A stretch of 64,000 nucleotides of DNA from Paenibacillus_AA sp045062745 (GTDB lineage: Bacteria > Bacillota > Bacilli > Paenibacillales > NBRC-103111). A program made the translations under genes and the position numbers. This document shows, in pieces, positions 1 through 6,293 of the stretch (the stretch's first letter is position 1; every line of letters begins with the position of its first letter). The DNA lies in contig NZ_JBJGED010000036.1 of assembly GCF_045062745.1 (NCBI RefSeq), positions 1 through 64,000 of the forward strand, given 5' to 3'. The notes beneath the pieces are model-generated. The model did no database searches, was not told where the DNA came from, and was given only the letters and a program-made list of their open reading frames with translations.

Positions 1-77
1 ACGGGTTCTGCATCCCTTTCACGCCAACGAAAAAGGACCGCCTATGCGGTCCTTCTTCTTAGCGGAGAGAAAGGGAT
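1..77. repeat. 77-bp direct repeat, copy 1 (tRNA-Ser 3' end plus terminator)
   Basis: Positions 1-77 match 146-222 base for base. The repeat contains the last 15 nt of tRNA-Ser (63-77), the downstream terminator hairpin (about 30-52) and about 30 bp beyond. Copy 1 is not attached to a tRNA body; after position 77 the sequence diverges into 68 bp with no recognisable feature. It may be the scar of a lost second tRNA-Ser copy, or one end of an excised element. Confidence 0.85.
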
Positions 78-145
78 ACTCTTCACTTCGTTCCGAGGCT
101 GCGATGCCTTTGCTTCCGATGCTTATGCTTCGGCGTCCCCTTCCG

Positions 146-222
146 ACGGGTTCTGCATCCCTTTCACGCCAACGAAAAAGGACCGCCTATGCGGTCCTTC
201 TTCTTAGCGGAGAGAAAGGGAT
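146..222. repeat. 77-bp direct repeat, copy 2, attached to intact tRNA-Ser
   Basis: This is the intact partner of the repeat at 1-77. Here the repeat runs continuously into the complete tRNA-Ser gene. The boundary at 222 falls inside the T-arm of the tRNA, so the duplicated segment is the tRNA 3' end plus downstream DNA. Confidence 0.85.
175..197 (-). terminator. Rho-independent terminator after tRNA-Ser
   Basis: On the minus strand a 7-bp GC-rich stem (GGACCGC/GCGGTCC, loop ATAG) is followed by a run of five T. It lies 11 nt past the tRNA-Ser 3' end and would end transcription of the Asn-Ser tRNA unit. Confidence 0.8.
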
Positions 223-293
223 TCGAACCCTTGCGGCTGTTACACCCTAACGCTTTAGCAAAGCGCCCCCTTCGGCCTCTTGGGTACCTCTCC
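208..293 (-). tRNA. tRNA-Ser (anticodon GCU)
   Basis: The reverse complement folds as a class II tRNA of 86 nt with a long variable arm. The acceptor stem starts GGAGAGG and ends CCTTTCTCTCC plus a discriminator G. The T-loop reads GGTTCGAATCC. The anticodon loop TTTGCTAAA gives anticodon GCU, reading AGC/AGU serine codons. No CCA is encoded. It lies 6 nt downstream of tRNA-Asn on the same strand. Confidence 0.95.
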
Positions 294-299
294 ATATGG

Positions 300-372
300 C
301 TCCCCGAACAGGACTCGAACCTGTGACAACTCGATTAACAGTCGAGTGCTCTACCGACTGAGCTATCAGGGA
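300..372 (-). tRNA. tRNA-Asn (anticodon GUU)
   Basis: A 73-nt cloverleaf on the minus strand. The acceptor stem TCCCTGA pairs with TCGGGGA, the D-arm is AGCTCAGTCGGTAGAGC, the anticodon loop CTGTTAA gives GUU, and the T-arm has GGTTCGAGTCC. The discriminator is G and no CCA is encoded. It is followed directly by tRNA-Ser. An Asn-Ser tRNA pair next to the sprT/cmpA/tex region is also the arrangement in Bacillus subtilis. Confidence 0.95.
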
Positions 373-406
373 AAGTACAAGTTCAAATGTATCAGATCCC
401 GGATCG

Positions 407-991
407 TTAGTCAAGGGGAAGGCACCTATTCCCAACGGCGACAAGGTCTTGCTTCAGCCACTCCTTTTTGGTCTCATCGCGAAAAACGGCGGAAGGGTGA
501 TAAGTAGGCATGACCTGAATCCCGTCGATCTCCTGCCACTGCCCGCGGATCTCGGTAATTTTGGCCTTGGGATCGATAACCGCCTGTACGGCAATACTTC
601 CGAGACAGACGATGAACGCCGGACGGATGAGCTCAATTTGCCGCAGCAGGTAGGGAAGCGCAACGTTGACTTCCGATTTCCGCGGGGTTCGGTTTCCTGG
701 GGGCCTGACTTTAATCACATTCGTCACATAAACAAGTTCCCTCAGAATTCCCGCTTTGTCCAAATACCTGTTGAGCAGCCTCCCGGCGTTGCCCACAAAA
801 GGATGTCCCGACTCCGCTTCCTGTTCCCCCGGGGCTTCCCCGATCAGGAGCAGACGGGCATGCTCGGGGCCTTCGCCGAATACAACCCGCTCACCCGCTT
901 CCGGTACGAATTCGCGTTCACACACTTCGCGCAAGGTGGCCAAGTCTTCGATCCATTGTAAATCCGGCCGGTCGATCGTTCCCACGCTCAT
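407..991 (-). CDS. Family 4-like uracil-DNA glycosylase lacking the Fe-S cysteines
   Basis: The 194-residue product should remove uracil from DNA. Visible family signatures are GEAPGEQE (51-58, water-activating motif 1), HPFVGNAGRLL (63-73), TNVIKVRPPGNR (90-101) and a late HPS motif in TYHPSAVFRD. Family 4 enzymes normally bind a 4Fe-4S cluster through four cysteines. Here the Cys of K-C-RPPGNR is Val95, the Cys four residues after the following Glu is Ala111, and the N-terminal C-x2-C pair is reduced to a lone Cys24. The start has a strong GGAGGTGG ribosome site. It overlaps the DUF72 stop by 4 bp, so it is translationally coupled as the last gene of an SOS-type operon. Family assignment is firm; activity without the cluster is inferred. 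Confidence 0.88.
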   Translation of the reverse strand: MSVGTIDRPDLQWIEDLATLREVCEREFVPEAGERVVFGEGPEHARLLLIGEAPGEQEAESGHPFVGNAGRLLNRYLDKAGILRELVYVTNVIKVRPPGNRTPRKSEVNVALPYLLRQIELIRPAFIVCLGSIAVQAVIDPKAKITEIRGQWQEIDGIQVMPTYHPSAVFRDETKKEWLKQDLVAVGNRCLPLD

Positions 992-1773
992 GTGGGCACC
1001 ACCTCCTGCTCGAGCATTTCCCGCAGCATCCGTCCGTTAATGACGGCCTGCGCTCGATAATGATTGTTCATGCTGACGAACGTCTTTTCCGTTTTCTCGG
1101 CAAGCCTGCGGATATTCGGAACCCAATCCTGAAGCTCGGTGTCGGAGTACAAATAATCGTAGCGCTCGTACGCTTCTTTGTGCTGCCACCACTTCTTATA
1201 ATTCCGGCCGTGGAACCGGACATAGCCGATTCGGCTCGTCGCGCGGACAACAGGCGGAACAAGCGTCTTGAACTGCGGCTCGTCCACACAGACGTACCCC
1301 AGCTCTTCCTCTTCCAGCAAATCGAATATCCGTTCGTCAATCCACTCTTCGTGGCGAAATTCGACGACGACCGGAATGTCCCCCATAAGCTCTTTGAACT
1401 CTTTGAGATAATCCCGGTTTTCGTCCCGATTTCGGAAGCTGGTCGGAAACTGAGCCAATACACAGCCCAACTTTCCCACCTCGATCAGCGGCTTTAACGC
1501 CTCTTTAAAATCATGAAAATGCTGTTCGTTGTCCTCCCGCTTATGCGTCATCCCGCGGTATGCTTTCATCACGAATTGAAAGTGCTCCGGCGTCTTCTCC
1601 CGCATGTGGTACAGCATGAACCGGTTAGGCATCGCGTAAAAAGAGGAGTTTACCTCCGTAAAGGGAAATTGCTTGGCATAAAACGCCAACATCTCTTTTT
1701 TGTCCAAATCCTCCGGGTAAAAAGGACCCCGCCAATCCTCATAGCTGTAGCCGGCCGTGCCGATCAGAAGCAT
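988..1773 (-). CDS. DUF72 family TIM-barrel protein
   Basis: A 261-residue soluble protein with the DUF72 hallmarks: N-terminal GTAGYSYEDW (5-14), then EVNSSFYA and a run of aromatic and basic residues through the barrel. The biochemical role of DUF72 is not established, though an aromatic-rich barrel suggests a hydrolase or nuclease-like fold. It is the middle gene of the repair operon. Its ribosome site GGAGG lies inside the last codons of the polymerase gene 3 bp upstream, and its stop overlaps the glycosylase start. The company it keeps and the shared LexA-like operator argue for a role in DNA damage handling, which is inference. Confidence 0.85.
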   Translation of the reverse strand: MLLIGTAGYSYEDWRGPFYPEDLDKKEMLAFYAKQFPFTEVNSSFYAMPNRFMLYHMREKTPEHFQFVMKAYRGMTHKREDNEQHFHDFKEALKPLIEVGKLGCVLAQFPTSFRNRDENRDYLKEFKELMGDIPVVVEFRHEEWIDERIFDLLEEEELGYVCVDEPQFKTLVPPVVRATSRIGYVRFHGRNYKKWWQHKEAYERYDYLYSDTELQDWVPNIRRLAEKTEKTFVSMNNHYRAQAVINGRMLREMLEQEVVPT

Positions 1774-1776
1774 GAT

Positions 1777-4700
1777 TCATCCTCCAAGCGCCTTGATTTT
1801 GTGGGTCACGACTTGCATCTTCCCTTCTTGCGTCCGAACGATGCCTTCGATTAATATGCCCCGTGGGTTCAGCTCGTATAAAAAGGCTTTGTAGGTGTCA
1901 GGATACATCACCGCTTCGATCATATCCGTCTGATCCTGTACGACGAGCGAGAGCACATAGCCTCCGCCTTTCGCCGGCAGCCGACGGCTGTGAATGATGG
2001 TTCCGCATACGCGTACCCGTGTAGAGTCGCGGCAACCGGACAAGGACTCGATCGGAATCACGTTGAAGCTTTGCATAAACTTCTGCCATTTTGCGGTTGA
2101 TTGGGCGGGTTGAAGCGAAAAGCCTAGCAGAGATTTTTCCAGCTTTCTTTTTTCCTGTTCGGTAAAATCAGGCAGCGTTGATGGAAGCAGGGCATCCAGA
2201 GACTCCTCAGGCTTTTCGCTCAAAGCTTCGAGCATCTGGCGGCGATTCCCCCACAAGCGATCGCAGGCTCCGGAAGCGATCCACGCCTCGAATACGGGGC
2301 GAGTAATCCTATACGGTTTCATCCGATTGACGAAGTCCGTGAACGTATGGAAATCGCCGCCTTGGCTGCGTGCGCTAAGCAGAGCTTTGACCGATTCCAA
2401 ACCGGAACCGTGAATTCCTTCCATCCCCACACGGATTCCGTTATCTTCGGCACGGAACCCAAACCCGCTTCGATTAATATCCGGTCCGAGCAGCGAGAGA
2501 CCCATTTTGGCGATTTCCCTCAGATAGACCGATTTATCGTAATACCCTTCCCCTTCGCTTACCAAGGAGGCCATGTATTCTTTGGGAAAGTGAGTTTTCA
2601 AATAAACCGTCCAATAGGACAAATAAGCATAGGAGACGCTGTGCGCTTTGTTGAAGCTGTATCCGGCGAAGCGAGCCAACAAGTCGAACAGGGCCAAAGC
2701 TTCTTTCTCCACAATGCCCTTTCCGGCAGCCCCCCGGACGAACTTCTCCTGGTGATGCGTCAATGCTTCGACAGATTTGCCCGACAATGCCCGCCGCAGG
2801 GAGTCTGCTTCGCCCATGGAGTACCCTGCCGCTTCGTGTGCGATGGCCATGACCTGCTCCTGGTACAAAATCAAGCCGTAAGTCGGCGCAAGGATACGCT
2901 GCAGCTCCGGCCATGGAATCCGGTAGGTCTCTTCTCCGCGGCGTCTGCGGAGATACGTCTCGACGATCCCTTCTCCCCACGCCCCGGGCCGGTATAAGGC
3001 GAGCAGATCGGCCAGTTCCCCGACATTGTGCGGCTGCATGCTGCGCATCAAATGGCGGATCCCCATGCTTTCGAGTTGAAAGCACCCCAGAGTATTGCCG
3101 CTGCATATCGCGTGGAACGTATCCGCGTCGTCAAGCGGAATCCGGTTCACTTCGAGCCGTTGACCGGCACGCGAGCGAATCGCGGCTAGCGTATCGTGAA
3201 TGACCGTCAGGTTGCGCAAGCCGAGCAGGTCGATTTTCAATAGGCCAAGCGCTTTGATATCTTCCTTCGTGAAGGGCGTCATCGGTTCTCCGTTCACCCT
3301 TGTCTGGAGAGGAATCGTACGGGACAACCGTTCGTCCCCGAGCAGAATCCCCGAGGGGTGAGCGGAGTGGGTGTGAGGGAGTCCCTCAATCCTCTCGGCC
3401 AGTTGGAACATGGAGCGGAACGGGTCTTGGCGGAACAAAGGCTTTTGCAATTCCGGAAGATTCTCCAAGCAGTGACGGATCGCACCTTGTCCCGAGAAAG
3501 CGGGCATCAGCTTGGCTATAACGTCGATTTGTTTTTTCGGCATGCCCAGATACATTCCAGCCTCCCGGACCGCACCCCGAGTCCCATACGTGTTCAGCAC
3601 GCCGATATGCGCAAAGCTGTCGGAGCCGTATTTGTCTTTGACATATTGAAGAAGCTCCTGCCGCCTCCTATGGCAGACGTCCAAGTCGATATCCGGCAAA
3701 TCCGGACGGTCCGGGCTCAAAAAGCGTTCAAATGAAAGGCCGTGTATGAGCGGATCGACCTCGGTGATGCCGAGCAAAAAAGCGACCAAACTGCCTGCAG
3801 CCGAACCTCTTCCCGGCCCAATGGGGATACCTAAGTTTCGTGCGGCCTGAACGATATCCCAGACGATGAGAAAATAGTCCGAAAGCCCGCGGTTCCGGAT
3901 GAGCTCCAGCTCCTTATTCATTCGATCCAAGATGGTCCGGTTCTTCGGGTCCTCATATCGAGTCATTAACCCTTTTCGGCATAAAGTAAGCAACCTCTCA
4001 TCCGAGTTCAGGCCCCCTTCCCGTTCCTCTTCCGTCATAGAAAACCTCGGAAGCCTATAGGTTCCCCGTTCCGGTCTAAACCGGCAACGCTCGGCTATTC
4101 GTACGGTATTCTCTAAAGCTTCGGGAAGATGGCGGAATTTGTCCCTCATTTGTTGCGGGGAAGGGAGATAGAATGGGCCTGCTGCCGGCGGCGGAGCATT
4201 CTTGTCCTGCCCAAGCACGTGAAGAAGCGGAGCGTCTTCGGGAACGAGGTAATGTACGTCGTGGGTGGCCACAATCGGAATCCCTGTACGCTCCGAGAGC
4301 CGAACCGTCCGTTCGAGCAACGCCCCATCGCCGGAGAAACCGTGATGATAGACCTCAAGGTAAAAATGGTCTTTGCCGAACCAGTCCGCATATAAGAGCG
4401 CCTGCCGTTCCGCCAGCTCCATCTCCCCGCTCGCGATCAAACGATGAATTCGGCCTTTTCGTCCTCCGCTTAGCGCTATCAGATCCCCTTGGGCATCAGG
4501 GGGTTTGAACGCACCGCCGTTCAACCGTTCGACGATGTGTTCATACCCCCGATTTGTCACGGCCAGTAGAAGGAGGGTTTCTCCTGTTCCCTCAACCGTC
4601 ATTTCACACCCAACAATCGGGCGAATCCCATACCGTTCCGCCATCTCGCAAAATCGAATCGCCCCACTGATCGTTCCCTTATCCGTGATCGCGAGCGAAT

Positions 4701-4815
4701 TCATGTTCCACGCTTTGGCCGCTTGCAGCAAGTTTTCCAGCCGACAGGTCGCTTCCGCCAAGCTGTATTCCGTATGAACGTGCAAATGCACGAAATTCGT
4801 TCCCGAATGGCTCAC
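1777..4815 (-). CDS. DnaE-family DNA polymerase (SOS-type, compact)
   Basis: The 1012-residue product is a C-family polymerase alpha subunit. The PHP domain begins with HLHVHTEYS (10-18). The palm carries PGRGSAAGS (334-342) and PDIDLDV (374-380), which holds the catalytic Asp pair. Helix-hairpin-helix and thumb/fingers regions follow, and an OB-fold (about 925-1005) ends the protein. It is shorter than housekeeping DnaE (roughly 1100-1160 residues in the family) and stops right after the OB-fold, so there is no C-terminal tau-binding domain. That architecture fits an accessory translesion polymerase rather than the replicase. The start is GTG with AGAGGTGA upstream. A promoter overlapped by a LexA-type palindrome lies just upstream. 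It leads the operon polymerase-DUF72-uracil glycosylase. Confidence 0.9.
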   Translation of the reverse strand: MSHSGTNFVHLHVHTEYSLAEATCRLENLLQAAKAWNMNSLAITDKGTISGAIRFCEMAERYGIRPIVGCEMTVEGTGETLLLLAVTNRGYEHIVERLNGGAFKPPDAQGDLIALSGGRKGRIHRLIASGEMELAERQALLYADWFGKDHFYLEVYHHGFSGDGALLERTVRLSERTGIPIVATHDVHYLVPEDAPLLHVLGQDKNAPPPAAGPFYLPSPQQMRDKFRHLPEALENTVRIAERCRFRPERGTYRLPRFSMTEEEREGGLNSDERLLTLCRKGLMTRYEDPKNRTILDRMNKELELIRNRGLSDYFLIVWDIVQAARNLGIPIGPGRGSAAGSLVAFLLGITEVDPLIHGLSFERFLSPDRPDLPDIDLDVCHRRRQELLQYVKDKYGSDSFAHIGVLNTYGTRGAVREAGMYLGMPKKQIDVIAKLMPAFSGQGAIRHCLENLPELQKPLFRQDPFRSMFQLAERIEGLPHTHSAHPSGILLGDERLSRTIPLQTRVNGEPMTPFTKEDIKALGLLKIDLLGLRNLTVIHDTLAAIRSRAGQRLEVNRIPLDDADTFHAICSGNTLGCFQLESMGIRHLMRSMQPHNVGELADLLALYRPGAWGEGIVETYLRRRRGEETYRIPWPELQRILAPTYGLILYQEQVMAIAHEAAGYSMGEADSLRRALSGKSVEALTHHQEKFVRGAAGKGIVEKEALALFDLLARFAGYSFNKAHSVSYAYLSYWTVYLKTHFPKEYMASLVSEGEGYYDKSVYLREIAKMGLSLLGPDINRSGFGFRAEDNGIRVGMEGIHGSGLESVKALLSARSQGGDFHTFTDFVNRMKPYRITRPVFEAWIASGACDRLWGNRRQMLEALSEKPEESLDALLPSTLPDFTEQEKRKLEKSLLGFSLQPAQSTAKWQKFMQSFNVIPIESLSGCRDSTRVRVCGTIIHSRRLPAKGGGYVLSLVVQDQTDMIEAVMYPDTYKAFLYELNPRGILIEGIVRTQEGKMQVVTHKIKALGG

Positions 4816-4839
4816 TCTCAGCTCACCTCTAACCCGATA

Positions 4840-4853
4840 AGAACATTTGTTCT
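4840..4853 (-). promoter_or_regulatory. LexA/DinR-type SOS box
   Basis: The sequence AGAACATTTGTTCT is a perfect 14-bp palindrome matching the Gram-positive LexA consensus core GAAC-N4-GTTC. It sits directly against the -10 element of the polymerase promoter and 25 bp before the GTG start, the expected operator position for repression. No other GAAC-N4-GTTC site was noticed in the window. Confidence 0.85.
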
Positions 4854-4883
4854 ATCATACCGAGAGAAGCGCCATGCTGTCTA
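4854..4883 (-). promoter_or_regulatory. SigA-type promoter of the polymerase-DUF72-glycosylase operon
   Basis: On the minus strand TAGACA (-35, 5 of 6 consensus) and TATGAT (-10, 5 of 6) are separated by 18 bp. The predicted start of transcription falls within the SOS palindrome, about 30 nt before the GTG codon. Confidence 0.7.
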
Positions 4884-4984
4884 ATGGATGTTGTTTCCTT
4901 ACCTGCACAGCAAAAAAGCAGCCGTCGGGCAGGCTTCGAGCCTCCACCTAAAGGTGCTTTCTCCAATCATCAATCTATACTTGC

Positions 4985-5452
4985 TCATACACGCGCCCCA
5001 GGTAACTCGACGAGACTCAGCTTGCCCCGACATTTGCCGCAAACGTATTTCCTGAGGTCCATCTTCCTCTTCCGTAAATAATGGGTCCCACAAGCCCTAC
5101 ACTCAAGCCTGTACTTGTAAGCGGCCGGTTTGCGCGGGGCGAGCGCCTTGCAGAATCGGGTGCCTCCGACTTCCTTGAGCAGCTGTTTGAACTCCGGATC
5201 GCTATGCTTGTACCCTTTGCGCTGCAGATGCAGGTGGTAGTGGCACAGCTCGTGCTTGATGATTTTCTCCACCTCGGCCGGCCCGAACGTCTCGTATTGC
5301 TGCCAGCTGATGTCGATATTGTGGGACTTCATGAAATACCGCCCGCCCGTGGCACGAAGCCTGCGATTGAAGGTGGCCTTGTGGCGAAAGGGAACCCGGA
5401 ACGACTCCAGCGAGATACGCTCCACCCAGGCCTGCAGCTGTTGATCGTCCAT
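4985..5452 (-). CDS. sprT: SprT-like zinc metalloprotease family protein
   Basis: A 155-residue SprT-family protein. The zincin motif HELCHYHLH (HExxH) lies near residue 67, in the middle of the chain. A C-terminal zinc ribbon, CRACG...CGKCRG, follows. The length matches the Bacillus YdcK/SprT-like group. SprT domains are related to the DNA-protein crosslink protease SPRTN, but the bacterial role is not well settled. The ATG is preceded by GGGGAGGGGAGCACG. It has its own promoter and is adjacent to cmpA and tex, as in Bacillus subtilis. Confidence 0.9.
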   Translation of the reverse strand: MDDQQLQAWVERISLESFRVPFRHKATFNRRLRATGGRYFMKSHNIDISWQQYETFGPAEVEKIIKHELCHYHLHLQRKGYKHSDPEFKQLLKEVGGTRFCKALAPRKPAAYKYRLECRACGTHYLRKRKMDLRKYVCGKCRGKLSLVELPGARV

Positions 5453-5502
5453 CGTGCTCCCCTCCCCAAGGTTTTTCCGCGTCTCGTCGCGGCTCTCTTG
5501 AA

Positions 5503-5531
5503 TTTGTACCCCACATTAGCTACACTGTCAA
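5503..5531 (-). promoter_or_regulatory. Candidate SigA promoter for sprT
   Basis: TTGACA (perfect -35) and TACAAA (-10, 4 of 6) are separated by 17 bp on the minus strand, about 50 nt upstream of the sprT ATG. Confidence 0.5.
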
Positions 5532-5578
5532 GTAGATTGACGAGACGCCGCTATTCTGGAGAGGAGCTAACGACCCGC

Positions 5579-5941
5579 ATGTCGAAAATGAAATATGCTT
5601 TGCTGCAGCTGAACACTCAGGTGGATTTCGTGGAAATGCCCGCCTCGCACGTATACCAATTGACCGCGCTGAACCGGAGGCTGCACAAGGAGCTGGACAA
5701 GCTGACCGCAGGCAACGTGCCGGAGCTCGGCCATATTCTCGCGGAATGCGAGCAGGTCGAAGTCGTAGCCGGCCAATGCCGCATCCTGCAAGGACTGACC
5801 TATATGAACGAGCTGGAGCAATCGTTCGCCGCGATCGAGGAGAAGTCGTACCCCTTGATTTCCCTCCTGACCGAGATCCGGGCGCTCCAAGCCCAACTCG
5901 AGCAATGGTACGAGGAAGAGGAAGAATCGCAGCTGGACTGA
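5579..5941 (+). CDS. Small hypothetical helical protein
   Basis: I do not recognise this 120-residue protein. It begins MSKMKYALLQLNTQVDFVEM, is rich in Leu, Glu and Gln with heptad-like spacing suggesting helices or a short coiled coil, has two Cys-Xaa4-5-Cys-type residues in its middle part, and ends in an acidic tail (EEEEESQLD). No signal peptide or membrane segment is visible. The start is chosen at the ATG preceded by GGAGAGGAGC; the frame stays open further upstream, but that part lies opposite sprT. It is divergent from sprT and about 100 bp before cmpA. Confidence 0.65.
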   Translation: MSKMKYALLQLNTQVDFVEMPASHVYQLTALNRRLHKELDKLTAGNVPELGHILAECEQVEVVAGQCRILQGLTYMNELEQSFAAIEEKSYPLISLLTEIRALQAQLEQWYEEEEESQLD

Positions 5942-6045
5942 AGCGGACCTGCACCAGAGCCCACCTGTTCCCATATGCTAATAGGGTAAATGACTACGAC
6001 GCATAGGGCCGATCCGCACTCGGTCCGGGGAAAGGGGATGCGACA

Positions 6046-6195
6046 ATGCCGCAATGGCTTTGCCATCAGTTGGAACGGGCTTTCATGAAGAAAGACCTCC
6101 GGCAAATTCGTCTGCTGAACGATTGCTGGTACTTCTACCGCACCAAAACCACAACCGATTCGAAAGAGTCCGTTCCTATAAGTTCCCGACCTTGA
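6046..6195 (+). CDS. cmpA: Cortex morphogenetic protein CmpA
   Basis: A 49-residue protein starting MPQWLCHQLERAFMKKDL and continuing RQIRLLNDCWYFYR. This is the conserved pattern of CmpA, which in Bacillus subtilis works with ClpXP to remove unstable SpoIVA and so couples spore coat and cortex assembly. The usual protein is about 37 residues. Here a Thr/Ser-rich tail of about a dozen residues extends past the conserved YFYR. AAAGGGGATG provides the ribosome site. Its place between tex and sprT is the Bacillus order. It implies a spore former. Confidence 0.88.
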   Translation: MPQWLCHQLERAFMKKDLRQIRLLNDCWYFYRTKTTTDSKESVPISSRP

Positions 6196-6219
6196 ACTGC
6201 CTACAACTTCCGCAAGCCG

Positions 6220-6269
6220 AACAGCCCGATCGTATGGAGGTATCTACCTGCCATTCGAATCGGGCTGTT
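6220..6269. terminator. Bidirectional hairpin between cmpA and tex
   Basis: An 11-bp perfect stem (AACAGCCCGAT / ATCGGGCTGTT) encloses a second inner hairpin (ATGG-A-GGTA-TC-TACC-TG-CCAT). It is followed by TTTCGTTTC on the plus strand. It sits between the convergent ends of cmpA (+) and tex (-). Confidence 0.7.
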
Positions 6270-6293
6270 TCGTTTCGGTCTATATGCTGCCGT

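Noticed and set aside
1..222. Prophage or genomic island attachment site at tRNA-Ser
   Set aside because: No integrase or phage gene is near, and most of the repeat is downstream of the tRNA. Kept only as a possibility in the findings.
5081..5578. Upstream extension of the 5579-5941 frame
   Set aside because: It is antisense to sprT and precedes the only good ribosome site; the short version is preferred.
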